64,000 bases of DNA from Gnetum montanum (taxonomy: Eukaryota; Streptophyta; Gnetopsida; Gnetales; Gnetaceae): assembly GCA_015680685.1 (NCBI GenBank), contig MNCI01035040.1, positions 333,853 through 397,852 of the forward strand. The letters are read 5' to 3'. The position numbers were made by a program, and so were the translations under genes. The notes below the pieces were generated by a model. It was not told the DNA's origin. It searched no databases and worked only from the letters and a program-made list of their open reading frames with translations. Shown one piece after another: positions 46,645-57,959 of this stretch. Positions within the stretch are counted from its first letter, which is position 1. Every line of letters starts with the position of its first letter.

Positions 46645-47480
46645 TGATGAGTGGCGAGGTACCCCTACACTTAACCATACGAATACGAGCATGCATGCAC
46701 GATCCGGTCGAACTCCGCAGACTAAATGCCTTAACACCACAAGAAACACTTGGGGTTAAACGTTCGTTGTCTTCCCAGGCTTGCTTGTAAGTGTCACGGT
46801 GTATGGTTAAGCAAGTCTGAGGTATGTGATTTTTTTGGTATTTTCAGGTTTATCTCCTAAGCTATGAGGGAAAGGGTTGAGAAACTAACTAACACTAACT
46901 AATGTCCTAAGTCTAAATTAACTAGCNNNNNNNNNNNNNNNNNNNNNNNNNNNNNNNNNNNNNNNNNNNNNNNNNNNNNNNNNNNNNNNNNNNNNNNNNN
47001 NNNNNNNNNNNNNNNNNNNNNNNNNNNNNNNNNNNNNNNNNNNNNNNNNNNNNNNNNNNNNNNNNNNNNNNNNNNNNNNNNNNNNNNNNNNNNNNNNNNN
47101 NNNNNNNNNNNNNNNNNNNNNNNNNNNNNNNNNNNNNNNNNNNNNNNNNNNNNNNNNNNNNNNNNNNNNNNNNNNNNNNNNNNNNNNNNNNNNNNNNNNN
47201 NNNNNNNNNNNNNNNNNNNNNNNNNNNNNNNNNNNNNNNNNNNNNNNNNNNNNNNNNNNNNNNNNNNNNNNNNNNNNNNNNNNNNNNNNNNNNNNNNNNN
47301 NNNNNNNNNNNNNNNNNNNNNNNNNGCTACTTCTAGCCAGGATTCGGTAATGAGGGGAGTGCTGCCTCTTATTTATAGATATGGTGGCAGACCGCGATAT
47401 CGTGTACGCGATATCGCAGGGAAAGACACGATATCGCGGCGGCCGTGATATCGCGGCACAGTGCATGTCACGTCTCATCA
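46645..47480 (-). mobile_element. LTR-only insertion G inside element C
   Basis: Minus strand starts TGATGAGACGTGACATGCAC (47480) and ends CTCGCCACTCATCA (46645), flanked by CCTTC (46640-46644 and 47481-47485). Palindromes at 47393-47455 (GATATCGTGTACGCGATATC on the plus strand), TATA TCTATAAATAAGAGG on the minus strand at 47366-47380. The middle is an N gap (46927-47325). Compared with D, about 550 bp of LTR should fill the gap, so a solo LTR fits; a collapsed larger element cannot be excluded. Confidence 0.82.
46927..47325. other. Assembly gap (N)
   Basis: 399 unknown bases within insertion G. Open frames spanning this gap are meaningless. Confidence 0.99.
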
Positions 47481-47485
47481 CCTTC

Positions 47486-50400
47486 CTAGGAAAGGAGCTA
47501 ATCCTGGAAGTTCTCTCATGTATTTACAAATTACTGGGAATGAGCCATGTAAGGCTCTTCTTGATTGAAGTCATGGACATAATCTAATTTCTCATGAAAT
47601 GTACAACATTTGAAACTTGCCTTCTCTCAAGAAGAGTAACATTTGTTTAGAATTGATAGATCAATCCATCACTATTCTATTGGTACTGATAGAAGATATT
47701 ATAACCACTGTCTATGGGTGGTCATATCCTGCCAATTTCCTAGTAATCAAAGTTGACAATTGAAAGGATGACTTCCTAATCATTATGGAAAGAGCTTGGT
47801 TAAGCACTATTGATGCACAAATGGACATTAGAGATCTTTCCTTGGAAATTTCCATGGAAAATGAATTTGGAAAGATTGAGAAGAAATGAGTTCCATGAAT
47901 CATGTACAATGATACAGGGTCCAACTATGTGCAAAAACTGAAGTATGTGAAAAGAGCATCCATTTCTGCATAAAGACAATGTGCAAATGAGGCATATATT
48001 CAAAGGTGTCTATATGTAGTAGCCAAAAAACAAGAAGATACCTAGTAGCTGATAGCTAATCTTGGAAGTAGCACACTTTACATGGAACCTACTAAGAATC
48101 TACCATTTGTTTATATTGAAAGCATGGATGAACTAGAGCAAGTTCATCACTAACTCTCTAATGATGCAAATGATGACACCAATTGGGAAAATTTGGAAAT
48201 CCTTAAAAATTTTAAACAAGAGCCCTTAGAGTTAAAAACTCTACCTATTAGCATGGATTATGCATCTTTGAAAAATGGAAAGCTAGTAATCATCAATGCC
48301 AATCTTACTCTTAAACGGAAACACATGTTATTAAGGGTAGTCATATCAATGCCAATCTTGCTCTTGAATAAAAACACATGTTGTTAAGGGTAGTCATATC
48401 AATGCCTATTTTACTCTTGAACAAATGGCCAATATCCTTTGCTTGGTCATATCCTAAACTTACAGGGATTGATCCTAGGATATGCCAACATCATATCTAC
48501 ACTAATGTAGCCATGAAGCCAAAGAGGCAGCCATAGTGGCAGTTGAACCCCAAGTTGAAATAGATCATCAAAGAGGAAATTGAACAACTCTTCAAGGTGA
48601 GATTTATCTATCCCATTGAGGATAGTGAGTGGGTTAGTCCACTCATGATTGTGCTAAAGAAAGATGGCAAGTGGCAGGTTTGCATCGACTTCTAGCTGTT
48701 GAATATGGCAACATTCAAAGATCACTTTCCATTGCCATTTGTGGATCAAGTGTTGGATACTATATCTAGGCACAGCTATTATAGATTTTTGGATGGTTAT
48801 AATGGCTATAACCAAATCTAGATCGTGTTATAAGATTAGGCCAAAATATCATTCATGAGTTCCTAGGGAACTTTTACAAATTGAAAGATGCCTTTTGGTT
48901 TGTGCAATGCTCTTGCAACATTCCAATGGTTGGTTTTGAACATTTTTCAGCAACAAATTAGTTGTGAGGTGGAAGTCTTCATGGATGACTTCTCCACCTA
49001 TGGTGCCACATTTGAGCAAGCCTTATACCACCTTGAGTAATTACTTAAAAGGTGTGTGGAGATGAATCTTTGGCTCAATTGGTAAAAGAGCCATTTGACG
49101 GTCTAGGAGGGCATTGTACTGGGGCATAGAATTTCTTAGGAAGGAATTAAGGTGGATCCTAAAAAGATTTGGGTCATGCAAGGAATAACTCACCAACTAG
49201 AAACCATTAAAGTTGTTTGGTCATTCCTTAGACACATTGGCTACTATTGACATTTTTTAGAGAATTTCTCTAAGATTGCAAAACCATTGGTCAAACTTAC
49301 AAAGAAAGATGCTCCATGCATCTAGACTATGGAATGTGAAAATGCCTTCTATAGCCTCAAGCAGAAACTTGTAGAGACTCTAATTTTGAGAGCACCTGAC
49401 TGGTCCAAACCATTTCATATCATGAAAAATGCATCAAATTATGCCTTGGGGTCCATGCTTATATAGTTGGATAACAAGAAAAATCCATATTACATCCACT
49501 GTGCAAGTCGTTGCATTGTGGGTGAATAGTTGAATTACACCACAATGGAGAAAGAACTAATGATAGTGGTGTATGATCTAGAAAAGCTTAGAAACTATGT
49601 GCTTGGATACAAACTGTTTTTGCACATTGACCATAGTGCAATTTGCTTCCTAATGAATAAGCCAATGATGAGTTCTCATTTCATACAGTGGTTGGTGATC
49701 TTGTAGGAGTTCAATCTTACAATAGTAGACCAAAAGGGGATTGAGAATGTGATCGCTAATCACTTTTCTTGGTTATGATGGGATAACAAAGAGGAGGAGA
49801 GCTTGCTCTCTCACCAATATCCCGATGAACTCTTTATAGGTGCAATAAATGAACAACTACCCAATGAATCAAAAGGATATGATGGCATCCTCATTTATCT
49901 TCTTACTTAAGAAATCCCACAAGATTTGGAGTATAGGAAGAAACAAAAATTTTTTTGTTAGACCAAATGCTTCATGGAAATCAATGGACATCTTTATAAG
50001 GTGTGCACTAATGGCTTGATTTGTTGGTGTGTACCTGATGTTGATAAACTACATATTCTCTAGGATGCTTGTGAGGGTCCTTGTGGGGTTCACTATGATT
50101 GGAGATGCACATCCATTAAGATCCTAATGGCAAGCTATTATTGGCCAACCATATTCAGGGATGCCCATTAATTTGCTTGCTCTTGTGAATGCTATCAACG
50201 AGATGGTGGGAAGACTGCTCAAACAAAGGAACCTCAACAGTGGATTCAACCACTAGAACCCTTCAACATCTAGGGCATCAATTTCATGGGTCCCATCACA
50301 TCCATGTTAAATAAAAAGGTGTACATAATCATTTTCATTGATTACTACATAAAATGGGCCAAAGTTCTAGCTATCATTGACTGCACATCATCTACTACTG

Positions 50401-51110
50401 TGCAGTTTGTATAACAAAATGTTGTGAAAAGGTTTGGGATGCCACGTGCATTGATTTCTGACAATGAAACCCATTTCATAAGCATCACTTTTTGCAAGCT
50501 CATGCAATGCTTGGGGGTTGAACATAAATTAACAACATCCTATCACCCCTAAGCTAATGATGAAACAAAGGTTACTAATAGGGAGATTACAAAGATCTTA
50601 ACAAGAATGGTTAGCAAATGTAGGAGAGACTAGAGCACAAAACTCAATGATGCCCTTTGGACATACTGCTCAACATGGAAACTCCCTATAGGCTACTCTC
50701 CCTATGAGCTAGTGTACAGGAAGCTACCAACACTTCTTATTCAATCTGAGCTTTGTACAATTTCAATAGCATGTGACCTAGACCTTGACTTGAGTCTAAC
50801 ACAAAGAGAATGATTGATCAACCTTAACATGCTAGATGAAAACCTATTAGTGCCCCTATCCTTAAATGAAGTGCACAAGGCATTTAGTAAGCAATGACAT
50901 GACCTAAGAATAAGGAAAGACAAATTTCGCCCTCGAGATAAGGTTCTCTATTGGAACCCCACACATGTGTCTCAATGAATTAAGTTCAAAACATTTTGGG
51001 AAGGGCCTTACATCATTCATGAAACGTTTTCTTCTATGGCCATGTTAATTTACAAACCTAAGAGCCAAAAAAAAGGCAACTAGTCAACATGCAACAACTT
51101 AAACCTTTCC
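47486..51110 (+). pseudogene. Athila-lineage pol of element C: protease end, RT, RNase H, integrase
   Basis: Protease: CKALLD (47555) then degenerate, followed by WSYPANFLVIKV and ERAWLSTIDA. RT (48550-49200): EEIEQLFKVRFIYPIEDSEW, VSPLMIVLKKDGKWQVCIDF, FKDHFPLPFVDQVLDTIS, the Athila-type catalytic motif VFMDDFS (48975-48995) and LGHRIS. RNase H (49300-49790): KPFHIMKNASNYALGSML, with N where the first catalytic D should be, then TMEKELMIVVYDLEKLRNYV and HIDHSA. Integrase (49980-51110): zinc-binding HCYQRDGGKTAQ-type region with CSCECYQR, INFMGPI (N for the first catalytic D), ALISDNETHF, SYHP and VTNREITKIL. The C-terminus has PRDKVLYWNP and FWEGPYIIHE. Stops are frequent. Motifs fix the lineage as Athila, not Tat or chromovirus. 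Confidence 0.87.
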
Positions 51111-52674
51111 ATGAACCCAAGCAAGCAAATGGAAGCAACACCTCAATGGATAAACAATCTCACTCAATCTTCTATATCTCCTCCTTTCAACATAGTTATG
51201 GGGGAGATGACCATTTGTGCTAACCATTTACATGTCTCAGTTTTCATCTTTTTTTTTCACATTTTTTTTACACTTTGTTATTTTTACAACCTTTTGTTTT
51301 ACACCTTCTTTAACTTACACTTTTTTGTTTTTACTTTATTAATTTTTCCAATTTTTGTTTTACAACATCATTGGTACATTTTATCTTTCTTGAATATTTT
51401 ACAATTTCTTATATATTTTATTCTATTTTTGTGTGACTTTATCGTGATTTTTTTTGCTAATAGAATACCTTATTGCTAACAAGACATAGTTGTGCTATAG
51501 CTATTTGCTAATGGTGGTTTTTGCTTGACATTTCCATTTGCTAATGTGTCATTTCTATTTTTGAATTTTAATGACTAATAACTAAGACTAATTTCTTTTT
51601 CATGGAATAGTCAATAAGTCCATGTCATCCACCCATCCACAAACTCTATGGTTTTCCTTGTTTTGGAAATATGTGGTCCCTTTTTCATTAATAAAACCTG
51701 AACAAACTTGTGACCTTGGTAGTTTCCAGACTCGGAAAAGATTTAAAGGTTTGAAATCGGTGTGACTTCAAGGGGATTCAAAGCTCTTTGTACCTCTCTA
51801 TTTGCTTGAGTGCATGTGTGTTTTTGTGGATTTATTACCATTCCATGTCAACCAATAACAGGAAGTTGAATAAGCCTTTGCATAGTGTGGTTCCCATCCA
51901 AAATTATAAAAAATTAAAAATNTGTTACCCATTCCTGAAGATCCCCTCTAACTAAGGTCCTTTCTCACTTCCTACTTCTCTTTTCTTCTCCAATAAGGAA
52001 TAGTGGTTATCCATGGGAGCATTCTTGTGTCCCAAGAGAGTGGACTAATCTTAGAGTGGTAATGTGAAGTCACTGAACATGGTTGGTTTTGGTCTAGACT
52101 AAGGGTGAACTTTATCAGGTCATTTAATCACAAATTTCACAAGGGACTTCTTGTGACCAGGATCAGGAACTCCATTCCAATCTCTCCATCATTCATCAAT
52201 GCTTCCATAACTTACCTCACTACCGATTTTCATGTTTTTATTTCATGTCTTAGTTTGATGTATTGAAATTCTTAAATAGATTCTTTAGGTTTGGTCCTTC
52301 GCTTTTTGTAACCATTAATCAACTATGAGGTCCACAGACTCCTTAGTTGAGGTTATGCAAGGGAAAAAAGGGCATGTGCTGCTATGGGGAGGACCCACTT
52401 ACATATCTCATGGTTTGGTTAGTTAAGCTCCTTACCCTTAGATGTTGCTGTAATCAAATCTTTCATGCCCTCAATCGTGCATCCAATTGTGTGCTCCTTA
52501 AGGCATTCTTCTTCATGAAATCTCATTCTCTAATAATTTCTCCATTTTTTGAATTTCAAAACCCTATTCTAATATTTTCATTATGTTCTTAGCTTCTTTT
52601 GCTTCCATTTGACCCAAAATTCATTCAAAAACTTCTTGTTTTTTATTATTTTTCACAAATTTAATGGTGGTCAA
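51111..52674 (+). other. Pol-env spacer of element C
   Basis: Starts with the last integrase codons, then TTATGGGGGAGATGACC (51195-51211), then a T-rich stretch (51240-51450). Boxes shared with B and D: GGTGTGACTTCAAGGGGATT (51750) and TATGGGGAGGACCCACTTAC (52382-52402). The 122-codon hydrophobic frame at 51111-51479 is T-rich spacer read as phenylalanine. Single N at 51922. Confidence 0.55.
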
Positions 52675-52775
52675 CAACCACGTTGACTAGGCCCAGTAAA
52701 TGTAGTTGGTTGTGTGGACTAGGCGCTATCAACTAGGACCAGTCAATGTAGCACAAAAATCCTATAAATACCACC
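52675..52775 (+). promoter_or_regulatory. Internal promoter-like block of element C
   Basis: CGTTGACTAGGCCCAG, GTTGTGTGGACTAGGCGC, ATCAACTAGGACCAGTCAAT and GTAGCACAAAAATCCTATAA follow in the same order as in the C LTR (GTTGTGTAGACTAGGCC, GTCAACTAGGCCC, ATCAATGTAGTGC, CTATAAAA). TATA is CCTATAAATA at 52761-52770. It uses the C-type motif, not the GATATCGCG type of A and B. The envelope-like ATG is about 445 bp downstream. Confidence 0.7.
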
Positions 52776-52924
52776 CAGCACTTTGAAATTTTTTGTCATT
52801 TTATTCAAAACCTTAGGGGAGTTTTTGCAATTTTTCAAAGCCCAAAACCTTCCATAGCCCACAACTTTCACACCATTTGTTGAAATCACTTTATTCTTCA
52901 ATCCTATAGCTACTAAAGGTAAGC

Positions 52925-52948
52925 TCTTAGTTGTGGGAGCCACAAACC
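52925..52948 (+). other. Internal polypurine-like tract, element C
   Basis: CTTAGTTGTGGGAGCCACAA corresponds to TTAGTCRTGGGGGAG in A and B; the G run is shorter and interrupted. Confidence 0.35.
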
Positions 52949-53210
52949 TTAAGGTTTTTGAAGAAAATTTTTCTAACTCCCCCAAAGGGTTAATGAATAG
53001 AACAACATTAAACCATCAATTTCTAAGAGTTTAACCCTTTCAAAAAACTTCGATAAACCTAAAATCATTTATTAAAATTAAAATAATCAACTAGGTCATG
53101 ATCACAACTTAGCCAAGTGTAACTACCCCAAACTACCCCAAGAGATAAGGTATCCTAATTGTTTCAAGTTACACATTAAATGCTAACCCTTGGTCATGTT
53201 GTGATCACAA

Positions 53211-56042
53211 ATGGCACCAAAACCAAAATGGTCATAGGAAGGAGGACCATCACAACCAAGGGACAAATGACCCAGAGTTAGAAGGGAATAGCAGGAACAA
53301 GCCTAGGAGCAAGCAGCAGAAACTCACATAATGGGACCTCTTTAGGAGGAACCTAAAGTGGAATCTATCTGATAGATTCTCGAAGAAGAGGCTACAATAG
53401 AAAAATCTCAAAAAGGAGAGGCACTAGAGCCCATACCAAGACTTGAGGTCACATTGACATAAGCTTTCCTTAACATGATCAGGCCTCATGATGTCCAACA
53501 CTTAGTTCTCCAAGGATTGAACTTTAGACCATTCTTAGAAAATGCTCCACTAGAAGTCAAAACTTAGTTACAAAACTCTCCCATCTGGCCAATCATCACT
53601 TTCAGTGGGGAGTGGTACATGCGAAAGACATATCTCTTCTAGAATAGTAGAAAGGTAGGAGCCACTATAAGAATCAAGGACATTCAGGTGTCCTACTTGG
53701 TAGAAGCTATTGTGCATGCTCTTGGTTTGCTTGATTCTAGCACTCATTGGCAAAGATCTCCATGCATGCAGACCTTGAGGAAAAAAGGGAATGGAACCAT
53801 TGATGTTATGGTGTTGACTGCAAGGAATTTGGCTTGCTCACACTAACAAAGTGTATATACTTCAAGATCATGGCTTATCACCTTAATTTGATGGTGAGGC
53901 ATGGCAAGGTGACTACTTTTTCCACTTGAGAATGTGCTACTTTAAGTAGAAATTTTCCTATTAACCTTCCATAGTTAATATATCTAGAGATGAAAAAAAA
54001 TTTCAAAGAAAATGAACGTGGAAGAAAAACCCTACCCTTTCCATGCCTTATTAGAAAACATTGTAAGAGGGAAGGGATAGTTTGCTACACTAATGACACA
54101 ATCAAGCATACTCCCATCACCTCCTATTCCAAGATGATGAAAGACAAGATCCCTACCATGTCCAATGAAGAGGGGTAGTAGCCACCACCTCCACCACCCA
54201 CTCATGAAACAATGATGAAGGCTCACATAGCCATTGAACACCTACACAAAATTTGAGAATAGCTCTTGCAAGAGCAAGAGCAATGAGCAGGAACAAGTGG
54301 TGGGGATCCATCTATGTACCATCCTACAATGATTCACCTTAACGAAGTGGCTCGAATAATTAATCAGATGAAGGAAGGTAGGCCAATATTCTCTATCCAA
54401 GAAATGCAACTACCTGTTAGGTCAAATCCTAATGCTTGAGAGGTAATGATGTCTCTGTCACAACAACAACAATTCCCAGAAATCTCTAGGAATGCTGCTA
54501 CCTTTTTGGTGTAGTTGGAGGAGGGTGAGGGGCCAACTATCTTGGTGATGCAGCACCAAGGATAGGAGACAACAACAGAAGTGGTTGTTGATTAGATCAT
54601 TGAATACTAAACACACCTACAATGTTTATTCCAGATGTTTCTGCACTCAAAGTTGTGTAGATGTCTGTAGGAATTGTTAGCGGTCGATTGAGCATAGCCT
54701 AGCATGAGGAGTTGCTAGATCGACTGGTAGGAACTAGGCAAAAAATTTTGAATATCTTTGATTTTCTAGATAACATCACCATAACCTAGTCAGAGCTACT
54801 TGAAGCAAAGGGAAAATGCATCATTCTAGAAGGGCAACTCAAAATGGCTCAAGTACACAACCAATGCTTGGCTACAGAGGTTACCAAATTAAGAGACCAC
54901 CTTGTTGATCATGTACTTCTCAACCTTACACTAACAAGAGATGAAGCTTTTCAACAACTTCAAGATAGACTCAAACAAGTTGAGGTAGAGATGGTGATGA
55001 TCATCTTTGACCAATCCATGGCTAAGGCCAAAACATATTAAGTTCAGAATGACTTAGTCTAAACACGCCTAGAGAATGAGACATTGACCACAAAAAATCA
55101 TCGCCTACAAAATGTTGATGTGAAGAAATAACAAATGCAAGGATTCATCCATCAACATCAGGAGTAGCTAGCTAAGGTGAACACTAAGCTAAGGAGATTA
55201 GTAATAGAGAATACTAATCTCTCTATGGAGGAAGTTCATGCCTTACACCAAAAATCTACAATTGAGATTACGATCTGGAAGAATGAGGCTCTCAAATTTG
55301 AGAGAGTCAAGAACCACTACAAATATTAGGTTGGTCTACAGAAGGAAGTTAATGAAAAAGATATCTAGATGGCTAAGGCAAAATTTCATGAGACCCTCTA
55401 GCAACTCTAGCAAGGAAAAAAGGTTGGGAAACCTATCATTGATGGGATAGATACCTACAACACAGCGGAGATTTACATGAAAGAGTTGTATATTGAAGAG
55501 ATAACTAAATATATGGAGCTTGCCAATCTCCAATATGTAAACCTAGCAATGCTAACTATCAAATGGCCATGCTTAGATTTGGAGAAGTAGGTGGACAACT
55601 CGTACTTGTTATAAGAGGTAGAGTTTAAGCACCACAAGGAAACCAAGAAAAAGCTTGAGAATGCAAACGCTAAACTCAAATTCTCAAGGAAAGATTCACT
55701 AATTAAAGATCAACTATTGAGAACCTAGCCAAAAGAATGAATGATTACTAGGGGTTGTAGAATGCAATTAAGACATTCAACATTGAATCCAAAAAAGTTT
55801 CTTTCTAGTTCATTAATGTCAAGGAGCTATTCTTAATAATGCCCTATCCTTGAGATGTGCCCTTTTTGGCCCACATTGGTGAAGTTGCATGGACCATGCA
55901 TGATCCCAGGAGTAAGAAGGAGAAGATGAAAGAATTTGTAGCAACAACAAGACAATCACAACACCCTCAACCACTACATGTGCCTAAAATGGGAGAAGAT
56001 CCTTCAGAACCTCAAGAGCCTCCACCACCTAGGATTGTTTAA
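53211..56042 (+). pseudogene. Envelope-like coiled-coil ORF of element C
   Basis: ATG in GATCACAAATGGCACCAAAA; ends EPPPPRIV-stop. The Athila-ORF domain is visible as LNFRPFLENAPLEVK, WYMRKTYLF and LPFPCLIRKHCKREGIVCYT (54010-54080). The coiled-coil part includes QLKMAQVHNQCLATEVTKLR (54835-), DRLKQVEVEMVM and MEELANLQY-type segments around 55510. The end region contains IGEVAWTMHDPRSKKEKM, equivalent to IGTLAWMAQDPRTKEEKL in B. The span is 2832 nt, close to the 2787 of A and B, so the ORF is an old and stable part of the family. At least three frameshifts plus stops. Unlike A and B, the base before the ATG is not AG. Confidence 0.75.
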
Positions 56043-56268
56043 TCTTCTCCATCATCTTCACAGAATCAGAGGGATTATGTTTGTCAAAATTTTATCTTGG
56101 TATTAAATTTTGTAGTCCTAAACACTAGAAAATTTTGTAATGATTGTATATCCATACACTCAGGCACTTAGTGTTTGTTTGTGTTTGTGTTTATTTATGT
56201 TTGTTGTTAGTCAATAATTCCATACCTTCTCAAATTTGTAAAGAACTCAAGGATGAGTTTTCATTTAG

Positions 56269-56279
56269 TCATGAGGGTA
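56269..56279 (+). other. 3' polypurine tract of element C
   Basis: TCATGAGGGTA before the 3' LTR, after AACTCAAGGATGAGTTTTCA. The A within the G run is a change from CATGGGGGTA. Confidence 0.7.
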
Positions 56280-57173
56280 TGATGAATCATAAATTGGCTA
56301 TGTTGACTAGGCCTCATCGACTAGGCCTTATCAACTAGAACCCATCGATGCATGATTTGATGCATTGATGTGGCCTCGTCGACGTAGTGCCTATTTTTTC
56401 CTATAAATATGTGCTCCTCCACCATGTTTATAGCATGTCTTGTCATAGTTGTAGCAAATCTCCTATAGTTTTATCATTTTGGAGTTAGAATATTTTTTCT
56501 AAGTGCCCGTAGTAGGAGTCAAGAGTGTATAGATCTTTATTCGAGCATTGTTGTACCTGAGCACAATAGTATGCATGGCAATAAAGATGAGCTTTTGATA
56601 AACCTTGTAGCACTCTGAAATAGATTAATTATTTATTTCTACATTTAATATTTTATGTAATTTTATTTAATGCTATAAGTGATTAAATAATTAATTAGGC
56701 TAAATTAAGCTAGATTAAGTATTAATTAATTAAGCACATAAGTACGACCACTTCGAGCATATGCTTGGTGCTTGGTAATCCCAACAATGTTTATTGTTTG
56801 ATGGCCTAGTAGCATTAAGCATGTTCAAGATGTGTATGGCAAGTGGAAACAGATGCTTATGTTAAGATTTGTTAGATATTGGTTAGTTAGTTATATTAAA
56901 TTAGCAATTAAATTATTTCATTCTTTTCATCCTTTATTTTAAGCATCCAAAGCATAAAACATAAAAATAATAAAAATCATACACCTTGATTACACTTAAT
57001 CATACTTTTACATATCACAAGTGTAATTGGGAAGATAATGAATGATTGTTAGGGCAAGTTCACTTCCTAGAGGCTAGTGTATCGAAAGACAAGGGATCCA
57101 CAGAATTCAACTAGATTGCACATGAATGTTTAGTGATTCGTATGGTTGAGCTAGGGGTATTCATTGCTCATCA
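56280..57173 (+). repeat. 3' LTR of element C
   Basis: Starts TGATGAATCATAAATTGGC. U3 has GTTGACTAGGCC, ATCGACTAGGCC and CGATGCATGATTTGATGCAT; TATA CTATAAATAT at 56401-56410; AATAAAG near 56580; end CATTGCTCATCA. Confidence 0.9.
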
Positions 57174-57770
57174 ATCTTCTAACATCAAGATTCTAACTTA
57201 TGTTAAGTATTGATTTCATTTCTTACACTAGGTAAAATAGTAAGACTATAGAGTTCACTAACTATTCTACTTAGTACATCCACAACCTTATTGTCTTTGC
57301 CTAAATGAGACTACACTATAAAATCAAAGTCTAATAGCAACTTAACCCATCATCTCTATCTCATGTTCAACTAAGGTTGATCCATAATATCTTATAAGCT
57401 ATATGATTTGTTTAAAATGTAATCTATTCATGGTCTCCAAATCTTAAGAAAAAGAAATAACAACACCAACCTCTATATCATGATTTGGATATCTAATCTC
57501 ATGAGGTTTCAACTATTTAGAATCATATTCCATCACCTTTCCATCTTAAATTAGAACACCACCTAAACCTTCTCTTAAAGCATCTATGTATACATCATAA
57601 AAATTAACAAGAACTAGCAAGATTAATGTGGATGTTGAGATCAATGTCTATTTCAACTACTAAAAAGCCTTATGGTAAGCATCTAGCTAAGATAAAATGT
57701 AGTTCTTCCTTAGAAACTTATGTATAGATGCAACAATGACGTAGGCACACCTCTTCTAAACCCATTTTCA
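57174..57770 (-). pseudogene. Chromovirus-like RT end and RNase H, N-terminal half of a split element
   Basis: Minus strand VYIDALREGLGGVL (57595-57555) and YDSKXLKPHEIRYPNHDIEV (X = stop) are the RNase H core (usual YASRQLKPHE..YPTHDLE). DFDFIVXSHLGKDNKVVDVL, then SRIVSEL, corresponds to the usual YHPGKANVVADALSRL at the RNase H-integrase junction. The integrase itself continues at 42155 and below. The junction is exactly where F and C inserted. Confidence 0.75.
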
Positions 57771-57959
57771 TCCCTATAGGTAGAATATTAAAGGTTTCAA
57801 GTATCTATAAAGATATCTTACTTAAGCGTTGAGATATCACATGATATGTCTTGGTTTCTAAAGAGATTTAAGAACTGAGATAATACATCAAACATCCCAA
57901 ATTCCTAGGAGACATCTTGGCTATGGGAGGATACGTGTTGTCTCTAAAGGAGATTTCTT

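Larger units (their letters stand above)
43048..57173 (+). mobile_element. Element C: near-complete Athila-like element with pol and envelope-like ORF
   Basis: LTRs 43048-43924 and 56280-57173. The flanks share ATCTTCT (one extra T before the 5' LTR), an imperfect target duplication. Order: tRNA-Asp PBS, gag, protease, RT, RNase H, integrase, spacer, internal promoter-like block, envelope-like ORF, polypurine tract. It carries every module that A, B and D have only in part. It is interrupted in the protease by LTR insertion G. All frames are decayed, and catalytic residues are lost in RNase H and integrase. Confidence 0.92.

Noticed and set aside
46918-47481. 187-codon minus-strand frame
   Set aside because: Its body is the N gap; the rest is LTR G.
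51111-51479. 122-codon hydrophobic ORF as a membrane or envelope protein
   Set aside because: It is the end of pol in another frame followed by a T-rich spacer read as Phe/Leu; no counterpart in B or D.
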